Below, in pieces: positions 32,373 to 41,707 of a DNA stretch of 64,000 bases. A program made the position numbers and the translations under genes. The stretch is from the NCBI GenBank assembly GCA_004297775.1, contig SCUE01000004.1, positions 148,915-212,914 on the forward strand, read 5' to 3'. The notes beneath the pieces were generated by a model, which was given only the letters and a program-made list of their open reading frames with translations, was not told the DNA's origin and did not search any database. Origin of the DNA: Chloroflexota bacterium (GTDB lineage: Bacteria > Chloroflexota > UBA6077 > FW602-bin22). Every line of letters starts with the position of its first letter. Position 1 is the stretch's first letter.

Positions 32373-33994
32373 GCGCGGCCGCGCAGTCGAGCGAGCTCCC
32401 GACACGCGCAGACGCCGCGCCAGAAATCGAACGACACGAAGAGCGCGGATGGGCAGTCGCGGCCCTGGCCGCCTTCGCCCTCGTCATCGGTGCCTATTTC
32501 AGCTTTCGCTACGCCGGCCGCTGGTCCGATAGCGACACATCCGTCATGGCGGCGGCGATTCGCGCGGTGATCCGCGGCCAGGCGCTCGTGCCGATTCAGG
32601 ATGAGCTCTACCCGAACGGGTACCTGTTCGCGATCGTCTCGACGTTCCTCGTCGCCTTTACCGGCGTCGATGTCGCGACGCTTCTTCAAGCGCTTTTCCC
32701 GCTCGTGTCGGCTTCGCTCGTCATCATCGCCTGGCCGCTGTATCGCGAGCTAACCGGATCGGCCCGCGGCGCCACGATTGCCACGATTCTGCTACTTGTC
32801 CAGCCGGAGTTCCTGTTCGTCATTCTGCGTGGCAGCCACGAGCGGATCCTGCGGGCGCTGCTATTCGTCGCGATGTTACTGCTCGTCCGCGGCTTCCGTA
32901 CCGCCCACATGCCGCGCATACAGGCCTCGTACATCCTCCTTTTCTACCTGACAACCTACGGCGTCATCGCAACGAACTCGCTTTTCGGCTCATCGTTCAT
33001 CTGGGCGCTCGCGGTCGCGCTGCTCATGTCGCTCACTGCCGCCTGGATCAGCCCGGGGCTCCGTCAAGCCGCGACGATCACGCGCCAGCGCCTGGTCTAC
33101 GCGCCAATCTTCTGTTCGCTGCTCGTGTTCCTCTTCGGCGCGTATCTATACCCGCCGTCCGGTCAGGCGCTCAATCAACTGCCGGACATCGCGTCGAAAC
33201 TCCAGCGTCTCCTTCTCACGACAGATCAGGAGCAGTCGATCAGTTCGACGTTCGTCGCGTACGATCCATACGCCTCCATCTTCGAGCAGTGGGTCGATCC
33301 ACGGCTATACCTCGCGCTGTCGATCGGGACGTACTCACTCATGCTGGGCTCGGCGATCGTGTGGATCCGGCTCGGTCTTTTCTGGCTGGCGAGCAAGCGC
33401 GAGACGCCGACGATGGGTCAGTGGTTTCTCTGGACTTTCTACGCCGCGTTCGCGCTCCAGGGCGCGCTCGGCATCGTCGCCGATCGTTCTGGATCGCTCG
33501 GCGGTAACCTCCAGTATCGCGCATTTCCGTCGTTCGTGATGGTCGCGACACCCGTCGTTGCCATCTTCCTGGCCGAACTGCGACCGAAGCCGAGACTGCG
33601 CATGCTCCTTGCGGCTGGACTTGGGGTGCTGACGTTCGTGGCGGTCGTGAAGGCGACGAACGAGCCGACGATTAGCAACAAATGGACCTTCTACGTGCCA
33701 GGCGAGATGGCCGCGGCGACCTTCGCAAACAACCACCTGCGTGACCGCGTCTTCTGGTCGGACATTGATGAGCGGCTCTTCACGGCATATGTCGTCACGT
33801 CAGACAAGTACGCGTATCAGGTGATCGGCGGCTTCGCGAACTATGTGCGCACGTTCCTGGTCACCGACGTGACCCGACTGCGCGCCGCTCGGACCGGGAA
33901 GCCGCTGCCGCCCGTGTTTGGTGAATTGCGGGTCTACGACAATGGCGAGGCGCAGATCTACCGGCGGCGGCCTCAGACGCCGTACCAGGACTGA
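32369..33994 (+). CDS. Polytopic membrane protein, GT-C-like
   Basis: A 541-residue protein with about ten TM helices. An acidic WSDSDTSVMAAAIRAV follows the first TM, as in GT-C-type glycosyltransferases, whose acidic motif sits in the first external loop. The C-terminal 100 residues are soluble (NNHLRDRVFWSDIDERLFTA onwards). No family could be named with certainty. It starts at GTG 32369 within the stop of the surface protein, and is followed after 4 bp by a DUF1616-like gene, so the three form one operon. Confidence 0.7.
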   Translation: MSAAAQSSELPTRADAAPEIERHEERGWAVAALAAFALVIGAYFSFRYAGRWSDSDTSVMAAAIRAVIRGQALVPIQDELYPNGYLFAIVSTFLVAFTGVDVATLLQALFPLVSASLVIIAWPLYRELTGSARGATIATILLLVQPEFLFVILRGSHERILRALLFVAMLLLVRGFRTAHMPRIQASYILLFYLTTYGVIATNSLFGSSFIWALAVALLMSLTAAWISPGLRQAATITRQRLVYAPIFCSLLVFLFGAYLYPPSGQALNQLPDIASKLQRLLLTTDQEQSISSTFVAYDPYASIFEQWVDPRLYLALSIGTYSLMLGSAIVWIRLGLFWLASKRETPTMGQWFLWTFYAAFALQGALGIVADRSGSLGGNLQYRAFPSFVMVATPVVAIFLAELRPKPRLRMLLAAGLGVLTFVAVVKATNEPTISNKWTFYVPGEMAAATFANNHLRDRVFWSDIDERLFTAYVVTSDKYAYQVIGGFANYVRTFLVTDVTRLRAARTGKPLPPVFGELRVYDNGEAQIYRRRPQTPYQD

Positions 33995-33998
33995 CGCG

Positions 33999-34934
33999 AT
34001 GGCTCGAAGCACGCCGGCGGACTCACAACCCGCGTCGTCACCAGATTCGGGTCTGATCGGCGCAGGATCGTCGAAGCGCGAATGGCGCGACCTCGTCGTT
34101 GTCGGCGTCATCGCGCTGCTCGGCATCGTTCTGTCGGGCGCGCCGAAACCGTTCAGCATCCCGTTTGGACTTCTGTCAATCATCCTCGCGCCGGGCTACG
34201 CGTTCGCCGCCGCGGCGCTCCCGGCCGACGATGATATCGACTGGATTTCCCGGCTGGGCCTTGGGCTCGGCCTTTCCTTCGCCGTCATCGCCGCGCTCGC
34301 GCCGATGATCGATCGCATCCCTGGCGGCTTGACGTTCGGCAACATTCGCGCCGTCACCGCGATCGCGACGCTGGCGTTCCTTGTCCTCGCCGGCATCCGA
34401 CGCGGACTCGGGGCGAAATCCGCAACGATCATCACTCAGTCCGCGCCATCGCTCTCCCGTACTCCCCGCGCGATTCGCTTCACGCAGGCGATCGTGATCG
34501 TCAACCTCGTCATCGCCGGCATCGGCTATGCGACGACGATCTTCGATCAGCCGCCGGCGCCGACGGCTTTTCACGCACTCGGCCCCGGTGGACAGATCGC
34601 CGAGTACCCGCGCCGATCGGTGTCCGGACAGAGCGTCGAGGTTCAACTCGCGATCGAACAATCCATCGCCGCGGCAGGCACGTACCGCATCGTCGTGAGG
34701 CAGGACGATACCGACGTCGCGACGCGCGAGGATCTCGCGATCGCTCGCGGCGGCGTCTGGAGTGAACCGATACGCATTCCGACCGACGTCGTCGGACAGG
34801 ACCTGGAGTTCACGATCGCGCTCCTGCGGCCGGGTGATGAACAGCCGTACCGCATCCTGAGGCTCTGGATGGACGTCGTCCGCCCGGATCAAGCCATCGA
34901 CCCGCGCCTGGCATCGCCGAGCGCGCGACCGTAA
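33999..34934 (+). CDS. DUF1616-like membrane protein
   Basis: A 311-residue protein with about four N-terminal TM segments (VVVGVIALLGIVLSGAP, PFGLLSIILAPGYAFAAAAL, FAVIAALAPMI, AVTAIATLAFLVLAGI). A fifth TM and a C-terminal extracytoplasmic beta-rich domain follow (EVQLAIEQSIAAAGTYRIVV). The ILAPGYAF motif resembles DUF1616 proteins, common beside exopolysaccharide genes and without known function. The last 46 bp overlap the convergent glycosyltransferase gene. Confidence 0.7.
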   Translation: MARSTPADSQPASSPDSGLIGAGSSKREWRDLVVVGVIALLGIVLSGAPKPFSIPFGLLSIILAPGYAFAAAALPADDDIDWISRLGLGLGLSFAVIAALAPMIDRIPGGLTFGNIRAVTAIATLAFLVLAGIRRGLGAKSATIITQSAPSLSRTPRAIRFTQAIVIVNLVIAGIGYATTIFDQPPAPTAFHALGPGGQIAEYPRRSVSGQSVEVQLAIEQSIAAAGTYRIVVRQDDTDVATREDLAIARGGVWSEPIRIPTDVVGQDLEFTIALLRPGDEQPYRILRLWMDVVRPDQAIDPRLASPSARP

Positions 34935-36028
34935 GCGGCAACGGTCATCTCGGCAGTGCGTTCCCACGTGAATTCGGCCGATCGCGCCAGACCGCGCTCG
35001 CGCAACGCCGCGCGTAACGACTCGTCGTCGGCCAGCGATGCGATCGATCGAGCCAACCGCTTCGCGTCACGCGGCGGAAACGCGACCCCTGCCTCACCGA
35101 CGATCTCCCGCGACGCGGTCGCGTCGGCATAGATGACCGCTGTGCCGCAGGCCATCGCCTCGAGCGCCGGCAGGCCGAACCCCTCGTAGAGCGATGGCGT
35201 AACGAAACAGGTCGCGAGGTTGAGAAGCCCAACGACGTCATCATCGGGCAGCCCTTCGAGAAATGTGACCCGATCGCGCACATCGAGCCGCGCGATCAGC
35301 TGTCGCAGCTTCTCGTGCTGGCCCGCGAACTGGCGCGGACCAACGATCAACGCGTGGAACCGGGCCTGCCGCCCCGTATCCGTCGCGAGCGATCGAATCA
35401 ACGTCGCGAGATCCTTGCGCGGATCGTCCGAGCCGACGTACACAGCGATTGGCACGTCGCGCGGCAAGCCGTAGGTCGCTCGCGCAGACGGAGCGCCGGG
35501 TCGGAACAGCGTCCGATCGACGCCAAGGTGGGTCACGTCGATCCGATCGCCAGGTATCCGCAGAACATCGATCAGTGTTTCACGCGTGTGGTGCGAGATC
35601 GCCAGGACCCGATCCGCCCGACGGAGGCCGATCATCGCGATCCGGTAGCAGATTGCGTCAATCGGGTGCCCGAACGCTCGTAGCTCCGGATCGTCGGCGA
35701 CCAGCAGCGGGATGATGTCGAGCGCCGTGACCACGGTCGGCCGATTGTCCCGACCGCGGAGCAGGAGCGTCGCCATCGTCTGGCTGGTGACGTGAGTCAC
35801 ATCGGCATCCACACGCGGGATCGCGATCGGGTAACTGCCAAAGAACGTCGCCAGATCGACCCCGAACCGTCGCCCGAATCGCGCGATATTCGCGACCGCC
35901 GGCGAAGGAGTCGGCGCCGTCGGGACGACATCGATACCGAATGCGCGAAGCCGTGGCTGTACTCCTCTGGCGTACCGGCCCGTTCCCGTTCCTCCAGAAA
36001 CGCCTCGGGTCACGAACTGGACGCGCAT
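34889..36028 (-). CDS. GT4 family glycosyltransferase
   Basis: A 379-residue GT-B enzyme. It begins MRVQFVTRGVSGGTGTGRYA and contains VLAISHHTRETLIDVL, HLGVDRTLFRPG, and the GT4 donor-site signature SLYEGFGLPALEAMACGT with both glutamates of EX7E. It is mannosyltransferase-like in pattern, but donor and acceptor are unknown. The ATG at 36028 overlaps the stop of the upstream methyltransferase by one base (TGATG). Its 3' end overlaps the convergent DUF1616-like gene by 46 bp. Confidence 0.92.
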   Translation of the reverse strand: MRVQFVTRGVSGGTGTGRYARGVQPRLRAFGIDVVPTAPTPSPAVANIARFGRRFGVDLATFFGSYPIAIPRVDADVTHVTSQTMATLLLRGRDNRPTVVTALDIIPLLVADDPELRAFGHPIDAICYRIAMIGLRRADRVLAISHHTRETLIDVLRIPGDRIDVTHLGVDRTLFRPGAPSARATYGLPRDVPIAVYVGSDDPRKDLATLIRSLATDTGRQARFHALIVGPRQFAGQHEKLRQLIARLDVRDRVTFLEGLPDDDVVGLLNLATCFVTPSLYEGFGLPALEAMACGTAVIYADATASREIVGEAGVAFPPRDAKRLARSIASLADDESLRAALRERGLARSAEFTWERTAEMTVAAYGRALGDARRGSMA

Positions 36029-36933
36029 CACGCCGATCGAATACCCGACACCAGGTACATCCACCCCCATCGACGGGTCAGCGCGGTATCGGCGCTATCG
36101 AACCGACGCCAGAACGGCAGAAGCGCACGCTGCGTATCGGTGTACGCGCGACCCGCCGATCCACTCAGCGCCAGCGGTGGAAATGGCCGGCAGACCCTGA
36201 TGCGCACGTCTCGAAGGCCGTGTCGTCCCAGAATCTCCGCCCATTCGTCGGGACCGCGACCCGTTTCGAAGTAGTGACCGAAGTAGGCGCGACAGGCCGA
36301 GCGAGCGCCATTGACATCGCCGCGCAGCGCCGGCCGTGCCATCGCGGCGGCCGCGTTGATCGCATTACCCACGGCCCGGGCGTTGAACCGGGCCGGAATG
36401 ATGTCGGCCAGAAACAGTCCTCCGGGACGAATGACGCGACACACCTCACGCATGAGGGCATCGAGCGACTGATCGTCGAAATGTTCGAGCAAGCCGAAGC
36501 TCATCGCGCCATCGAGCGCGCGATCGGCGAACGGCAGGTCCAGCGTGTCGGCCCGCAGGAGCGGTAAGTCTGTCGATGCCCGCCGCCGATGGCGGGAGTC
36601 GTTGATCCGCGCCACTTCGAGCGCACCGACGGCGATGTCCGCCGCGATCACTCGAAAGCCACGCTCGCGCAGATAGATCGATATCCCGGCCGCACCGCAG
36701 CCGTATTCGACCAGACGAGCGCCATCCAGACCGCAATGCCGCAAGAGCGAGACGATCTGCTCGGCTTTCACCCATTCGGCCAGCGAAATCTGATCGTGAC
36801 CGGATCGATCGGGAAAGACGAACCAACGGTCCTCGCGCAACTCGAGCGCGCGCTGCCACTCGCGTTCGAACTCGTCGATGCTCCCGGCAACGCGACTCGC
36901 GCGCGGCAGATCGACCGCCGCTGGCTCTGTCAC
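36028..36933 (-). CDS. Class I SAM-dependent methyltransferase
   Basis: A 301-residue methyltransferase. RLVEYGCGAAGISIYLRERG is the SAM-binding motif, followed by IAADIAVGALEVAR, LRADTLDLPFADRALDG, FGLLEHFDDQS and RVIRPGGLFLADI. The start is GTG 36933 with GGAGG five bases upstream; a longer frame to 37029 would run into the divergent GT2 gene. It is coupled to the GT4 gene downstream and so probably methylates the sugar or lipid handled by that enzyme. Confidence 0.87.
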   Translation of the reverse strand: MTEPAAVDLPRASRVAGSIDEFEREWQRALELREDRWFVFPDRSGHDQISLAEWVKAEQIVSLLRHCGLDGARLVEYGCGAAGISIYLRERGFRVIAADIAVGALEVARINDSRHRRRASTDLPLLRADTLDLPFADRALDGAMSFGLLEHFDDQSLDALMREVCRVIRPGGLFLADIIPARFNARAVGNAINAAAAMARPALRGDVNGARSACRAYFGHYFETGRGPDEWAEILGRHGLRDVRIRVCRPFPPLALSGSAGRAYTDTQRALLPFWRRFDSADTALTRRWGWMYLVSGIRSA

Positions 36934-36988
36934 ACGTGCCTCCACGCCGAGGTCGGTCGCGACCGCATGATAACCTGACCTTCTGAAT

Positions 36989-38095
36989 ATGCCACGCTGG
37001 TTCGCCGCCGCGCTCCTCGCGCTGGCCACCTATCACGTCTGGCGGGCGCGGATCGATGCGAGTCGGGCACGCGCAATCGCGGCCAGACCCAGGGTCGAAC
37101 CGCTCCTGGACCGAACACCCCGCGTCACCATCCTCGTGGCGGCCTGGAACGAATCGGAAAGGATTGGCGCGCACATCGCGTCGATCCTGCGTCTGCGCTA
37201 CCCAAACGTCGAGTACATCGTCTGCGCTGGCGGCGCCGACGACACCGCGGCGATCGCACGCGACGCGCTCGGCGACCGTGGGATCGTGATCGAACAGACC
37301 AAGGGTGATGGGAAACAGCGAGCGCTTCGTCGCGCCCTGGCTCACGCGACCGGTGAAATCGTCTATCTGACCGACGCCGACTGCGTCATCGACGATCTGG
37401 CATTCGAGTCGACGATTGCTCCGATCATCCGTGGCTGGTATAGGGTCGTAACCGGTCGGTCGCGGCCGTTTCGACACGATATCGATACGAGGCCACTCGT
37501 TGCGAGCCAGTGGGCCGCGCCATACCTCGCCGAGAGCCTCCAAGGCGAAGAGAGCCGCGGCCTTCTCGGGCGCAACTGCGCAGTCGACCGAGCGGCGCTT
37601 CGGCGAGCCGGGGATCTGGCCGAGGACGTCGCGACGGGGACCGACTATCACCTCGCGCGAAAGCTGCGTCGGGACGGCGAGACGATTGGGTTCGCGCGCG
37701 ACAGCTTCGTCGAGTCGTCGAGTCCGCCATCGATCGCGGCCTATGTCCGGCAGCAGCGCCGATGGCTGCGTAATCACTGGATCCACGCCGCCGCGACCGG
37801 CGAGATCGCCTTGCAGCGCCACGCTGTCCAGACCTGGGCGGTCGGTCTGATGGTCGCAGTCCTGCCGTTTCTGGCTCTGGCCAGCGACCCACGCATTCTG
37901 TATGCCTGGCTCCTCCTCGTCGCGCACGGCGCGGCCAGCCGCCTTCGTTACGTCCGATTCGTCGCCGTGGCCGAACGAGTTCACGTTCCGATGGTGGCCT
38001 ACGCCGCGACGCCGATCGCGTTCATCCTCGATGCTGTCGCATGGGCAGGATCGCTCCTGGAAATGGCTTCGGCGCGCGCCCGCGCCAATTGGTGA
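36989..38095 (+). CDS. Membrane-bound GT2 glycosyltransferase with QxxRW motif
   Basis: A 368-residue processive-type GT2. There is one N-terminal TM (WFAAALLALATYHVW), then TILVAAWNESERIGAHIAS, YIVCAGGADDTA, VYLTDADCVI (DxD), EDVATGTDYHLA, and QQRRWLRN, the QxxRW signature of cellulose/hyaluronan synthase-like enzymes. Two to three C-terminal TM segments follow. It probably polymerises or extends a glycan at the membrane. It is divergent from the methyltransferase, with GATAAC as a possible -10 box 14 nt before the ATG. Confidence 0.88.
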   Translation: MPRWFAAALLALATYHVWRARIDASRARAIAARPRVEPLLDRTPRVTILVAAWNESERIGAHIASILRLRYPNVEYIVCAGGADDTAAIARDALGDRGIVIEQTKGDGKQRALRRALAHATGEIVYLTDADCVIDDLAFESTIAPIIRGWYRVVTGRSRPFRHDIDTRPLVASQWAAPYLAESLQGEESRGLLGRNCAVDRAALRRAGDLAEDVATGTDYHLARKLRRDGETIGFARDSFVESSSPPSIAAYVRQQRRWLRNHWIHAAATGEIALQRHAVQTWAVGLMVAVLPFLALASDPRILYAWLLLVAHGAASRLRYVRFVAVAERVHVPMVAYAATPIAFILDAVAWAGSLLEMASARARANW

Positions 38096-38115
38096 TCCGG
38101 CCTCGATCGACCGCC

Positions 38116-38121
38116 GATAAT
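38116..38121 (+). promoter_or_regulatory. -10 box of a probable leaderless promoter (CPBP protease)
   Basis: GATAAT ends 7 nt before the GTG at 38129, and no Shine-Dalgarno sequence is present. Confidence 0.5.
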
Positions 38122-38128
38122 CGGCGCG

Positions 38129-39016
38129 GTGGCGACCGTCGCGGTATCGGATTCAGCACGCGTCGTTGACCGCAGCGCGGCCGTTCCGCCGTTCCCGGCG
38201 CGCGACTTCGCGGTCCCCTCGATCATCCTGGCGATTCTCGCCGGCGCCGAACTGACGACGGCCGCGATTGACGCGCGGATCGGCCTCGGGCTACACGCGA
38301 TCCTGCTCGGCGTCCTGGTCGTCCTTGGCGTGCGAACAACGGACACCGCCAAACGCGAGTTGTATTGGGCGCTCACACTGGCACCGGTCATCCGCATCGG
38401 CAGTCTGTCGATGCCGCTCGGCCGACTACCGCTGATGGAGTGGTATCCCCTCATTGGAGTTCCGCTCTTCTCGGCCACATTCTTCACGGCCTATCGACTC
38501 GGCTACACGCGGCAGCAGCTCGGGTTGACGATCAATTTCGCCGATATGCCGCGCCAACTCGCGATGGTGGCCCTCGGCGCGCTTCTCGGCATCGGCGAAT
38601 ACCTGATCTTCCGTCCGGCGCCTCTCGCCGAGCGCTTCACACTCGAGGCGATCGCGTGGCCGGCGTTCATCCTTCTTGTCTTCACCGGGCTAGAGGAAGA
38701 GTTGATCTTTCGCGGCCTCATGCAGCGCGCCAGCCTGCGTGCGCTCGGACGGTGGGGTTTGATCTACGTCAATCTCATCTTCGCGGTGCTGCACATCGGC
38801 TACCTATCAGTCCTTGACGTCGTGTTCGTGTTCCTCGTGGGGTTTCTGTTCAGCCTGTTCGTGCTGCGAACGAAGTCGCTATTCGGCGTCACGATCGCCC
38901 ACGGCGGCGTCAACATCGTGCTGTTCCTCATCCTGCCGTATCTCGCACCGATCGTGCTTGGCACCGGTTACGCCGACCTGCTGCCCCTGCCCGCGCCAGT
39001 GGCTCCGCGAGAGTAG
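38129..39016 (+). CDS. CPBP family intramembrane metalloprotease
   Basis: A 295-residue polytopic protein with the ABI/CPBP signature. Motif 1, GLEEELIFRGLMQRA, carries the catalytic EE and Arg. Motif 2 is FAVLHIGY (FxxxH). Motif 3 is IAHGGVNIV (HxxxN). About seven TM segments are present. Members cleave prenylated or other membrane peptides or act as membrane scaffolds; bacterial substrates are mostly unknown. The lipophilic surroundings suggest a membrane role but not a specific substrate. Confidence 0.9.
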   Translation: MATVAVSDSARVVDRSAAVPPFPARDFAVPSIILAILAGAELTTAAIDARIGLGLHAILLGVLVVLGVRTTDTAKRELYWALTLAPVIRIGSLSMPLGRLPLMEWYPLIGVPLFSATFFTAYRLGYTRQQLGLTINFADMPRQLAMVALGALLGIGEYLIFRPAPLAERFTLEAIAWPAFILLVFTGLEEELIFRGLMQRASLRALGRWGLIYVNLIFAVLHIGYLSVLDVVFVFLVGFLFSLFVLRTKSLFGVTIAHGGVNIVLFLILPYLAPIVLGTGYADLLPLPAPVAPRE

Positions 39017-39055
39017 ATGCCCGGCGATCCTGGGTGTCTTCCCGTCACGCCGGTG

Positions 39056-39811
39056 TCACGACGCGTCGATCGCCGCGATCGCGATCTCAGTGTGTCCGAG
39101 GACCGCGCCATCAAACCAGTAGCCCGATCGCGTTCGGTAGTTGGGCCAGCGATCGTACGTGATGGCGAACGCAATTCCGCCGCCGTCCTCGAAGCGCAGG
39201 ATGCCCGAGGCGCACCCCTCCAACGTGGCGCTTCCGGACGCCGAAACGGCGCGCAAGTTCTCCCCGGCGGCGGCCAGAACGCACGATGAGACGACGTTCG
39301 TGTCGGTCGGCGCGACCAGAAGCGTCACTTGTGTGACGTCGCGGGAATCGGGCAGACTCGGAGCCGGCGTGCGTTGATCGACGTACGACCCGAGAATCGC
39401 CAGCGGCGCGACGAGTGGGCGGCCGATCGCGTCCTGCACCGCCGGGAATGGCAATACCCGTTGAGTTGGGCGCGCCGGGTCGTATATGACCGTGTAGGCA
39501 TTGCGACCGAGTTCGCTCCGCCGAGACTCGGACGGGAAGGTGATTCGCGCGGTCGGCGTCATCCAGATCTCGGACCGCGCGTCGACCGGCGTTGGAATCG
39601 ATTCAATAGGGAGGCGCGCGCGAACGTCGATGACGCGCCCGGCACGCGACGCGCCGAGCAAGCCTCGCGCCTGGAGCGCGGGAATGACGAAAAGGATGCT
39701 CGCGCCGAGCGCAAAGCCGAGGACGGCGATCGCGGCCGCGATCGCGATCGCGCCGCCACGCGTATTCGGTAGACGAAACGTGAATCTAGACGAGGCCGGC
39801 GTCGCCATCAT
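39056..39811 (-). CDS. Bitopic membrane protein of unknown function
   Basis: A 251-residue protein. There is one N-terminal TM (AIAIAAAIAVLGFALGASILFVI), then an external domain with two cysteines that could form a disulfide (VVSSCVLAAAGEN and LEGCASGIL). It starts at paired ATG codons (39811 and 39808). Its first 26 bases overlap the 3' end of the upstream gene, so the two are co-expressed. No family is recognised. Confidence 0.65.
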   Translation of the reverse strand: MMATPASSRFTFRLPNTRGGAIAIAAAIAVLGFALGASILFVIPALQARGLLGASRAGRVIDVRARLPIESIPTPVDARSEIWMTPTARITFPSESRRSELGRNAYTVIYDPARPTQRVLPFPAVQDAIGRPLVAPLAILGSYVDQRTPAPSLPDSRDVTQVTLLVAPTDTNVVSSCVLAAAGENLRAVSASGSATLEGCASGILRFEDGGGIAFAITYDRWPNYRTRSGYWFDGAVLGHTEIAIAAIDAS

Positions 39812-40478
39812 CCCGCAGTTTCAGGACGGCCACGATCCTCGTCGGCCGATCCGGATCACGCACGAGCACGATCGTGCCTCGCGCACGTTGCGCCTCGATG
39901 AGCCAGCGACCACGCCCGGGACCGAAGGTCTTGTCGAAATGCCGGACGATCGTCTCGAACGGTGCGACGCCATTCCGAGCGTTCAGGAATGCCCGCAACT
40001 CCTCCTCGATGTGAATCGTCGAGGACGGGACATGGAACTGGCGTCGAAGCAGTGTCTGGCGACGGGTGATCTCGACCGCCGCGCCATCCGGGCGTTCACC
40101 GTCGGTATCGTCGGTCTCACTAGCCTCGAAATCGTCAACCGGTGGCGCGGCGCCGACATGCGCCTCGATTTCCTCTCGCGATCGATCGGTCACTGGCGAG
40201 GGTCGCCATGCGAACAGGGTGCCGACGACACGCCCGATCGAGGCGACGAACAGAGCGGGCACGCGCCGAAGTCGGGCCAAGAACGGCCGGGATCCAGACG
40301 GAGATCGGCGGCGCGCGGTCGCGGTAGCGCGGTCGACAATGACGCGACCAGTTCGACGCGCCGCCCGTGCCAGCACTTCCTGAAAAATCGCGATGGCGAC
40401 GATTGCGAGCCCGACGGCGACGCCAATGCCCATGGCCAGGAACGTCGCCTGACCCGAATCGTCGAGTGCCGCTTCCAT
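39786..40478 (-). CDS. Bitopic membrane protein, unknown, with winged-helix-like C-terminus
   Basis: A 230-residue protein. One N-terminal TM (AMGIGVAVGLAIVAIAIF) is followed by a basic juxtamembrane region, an acidic linker (EASETDDTDGERPDG) and a C-terminal domain. The order of elements in LRAFLNARNGVAPFETIVRH and WLIEAQRARGTIVLVRDP could suit a small winged-helix fold. The family is not recognised. It starts 68 bp from the divergent glycosyltransferase gene and is followed by an overlapping membrane-protein gene. Confidence 0.6.
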   Translation of the reverse strand: MEAALDDSGQATFLAMGIGVAVGLAIVAIAIFQEVLARAARRTGRVIVDRATATARRRSPSGSRPFLARLRRVPALFVASIGRVVGTLFAWRPSPVTDRSREEIEAHVGAAPPVDDFEASETDDTDGERPDGAAVEITRRQTLLRRQFHVPSSTIHIEEELRAFLNARNGVAPFETIVRHFDKTFGPGRGRWLIEAQRARGTIVLVRDPDRPTRIVAVLKLRDDGDAGLV

Positions 40479-40531
40479 CCGCCGTCAGCCTGAACGAAGA
40501 TGGTAGCGCCCGACCTTCCCAACTCGCGCCG

Positions 40532-40537
40532 TATAGT
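40532..40537 (+). promoter_or_regulatory. -10 box of a probable leaderless promoter (glycosyltransferase operon)
   Basis: TATAGT ends 9 nt before the GTG at 40547, the first gene of a four-gene overlapping operon. No ribosome-binding site is visible. Confidence 0.55.
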
Positions 40538-40546
40538 CTCATAGCC

Positions 40547-41707
40547 GTGAAACCGCCGCGCGTCGCGCACGTCGTCGCGACGTTTCCGCCCTACTGGGGC
40601 GGCACCGGCAACGTCGCCTACTACAACGCGCGTTCGCTGGCGGCGCGTGGGCTGGACGTCACTGTCATCACCGCGGCCGCGCCGGTCGGTTACGTCGACG
40701 GGGAGGATTTCCCCGTCCACCGACTCCCAACGCGCGCGCGCCTCGGCAACGCGCCGCTCCTGCCCGGCCTGATCGCGGCCGTGCGCGACTACGACCTGAT
40801 TCACCTGCACTGGCCATTCATCTTCGGCGCCGAGTTGGTCTGGCTTGGATGCAAGATGGCGGGCATCCCGTACGTCGTCACCTACCACCATGACCTGCGA
40901 GCGGACATTCGCTGGCAATTCGGCCCCTACCAGGCCGCGATCGGCCCCCTGGTCCTGCGCGGTGCGCGGCGCGTTCTCCCTGTCTCGCTCGATCACTTCG
41001 CGGCCTCGCCGATGCGTCGCCACGTTCCGAGCGCTCGACTCGGCGAAATCCCGAACGGAGTCGACACCCGGTTCTTCCGGCCAGACATCCACGGCGCCGC
41101 GATTCGGCAGCGGCACGGAATTCCGTCCGACGCGTTCGTGATCGGATATCTCGGCGCAATGGATCGCGCCCATTCGTTCAAGGGCGTGCCCGACCTGATT
41201 GATGCGACGGCACAGGTTATCGAACGACGCGCGTGGTTCCTGGCGGTTGGGGAGGGCGACCTGCGCGCCAGCTATGAGGCACGGGCGGCCGATCGCGGCC
41301 TCGCGCCGCGATCGACATGGACCGGCAAGGCGCCGGCCGACGAATTGGCGCAGCACATCGCGGCGATGGACTGCCTCGTCCTGCCATCACGCGGACACGG
41401 CGCGGAGTCGTTCGGCATCGTCTTGATTGAGGCTATGGCAGCCGGCAAGCCGGTCATCGCGACGACGCTTCCGGGCGTGCGACGCGTGGTCGAGGACGAC
41501 GTGGACGGCTTTCTCGTTCCACCGGGCGATGTCGCGGCGCTGGCCGATCGCCTTTCCTGGCTCGGCGGCGACGGTGACCGGCGCCGGGCCATGGGAATGG
41601 CGGGTCGCGCCAAAGTCGAGCGGCTCTACGATTGGCCGCGCCTCGCCGAGCGGCTCGAAACCGAGTACGCGGCCGTACTCGGTCGACCGGTGTCATCCGC
41701 CTCGTGA
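40547..41707 (+). CDS. GT4 family glycosyltransferase
   Basis: A 386-residue GT-B enzyme. HVVATFPPYWGGTGNVAYYN at the N-terminus contains the glycine-rich acceptor loop, then LIHLHWPF, VVTYHHDLR, IPNGVDTRFF and ESFGIVLIEAMAAGKPV with an intact EX7E. It is phosphatidylinositol-mannosyltransferase-like in overall pattern, but the acceptor cannot be fixed. It is the first gene of the operon 40547-44686. The stop overlaps the next start by 4 bp (GTGA). Confidence 0.92.
   Translation: MKPPRVAHVVATFPPYWGGTGNVAYYNARSLAARGLDVTVITAAAPVGYVDGEDFPVHRLPTRARLGNAPLLPGLIAAVRDYDLIHLHWPFIFGAELVWLGCKMAGIPYVVTYHHDLRADIRWQFGPYQAAIGPLVLRGARRVLPVSLDHFAASPMRRHVPSARLGEIPNGVDTRFFRPDIHGAAIRQRHGIPSDAFVIGYLGAMDRAHSFKGVPDLIDATAQVIERRAWFLAVGEGDLRASYEARAADRGLAPRSTWTGKAPADELAQHIAAMDCLVLPSRGHGAESFGIVLIEAMAAGKPVIATTLPGVRRVVEDDVDGFLVPPGDVAALADRLSWLGGDGDRRRAMGMAGRAKVERLYDWPRLAERLETEYAAVLGRPVSSAS

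Noticed and set aside
36446..37984. A 512-codon complementary frame spanning a GT2 gene and a methyltransferase start
   Set aside because: It is a GC-rich antisense shadow without conserved motifs; both overlapped genes have clear domain signatures.
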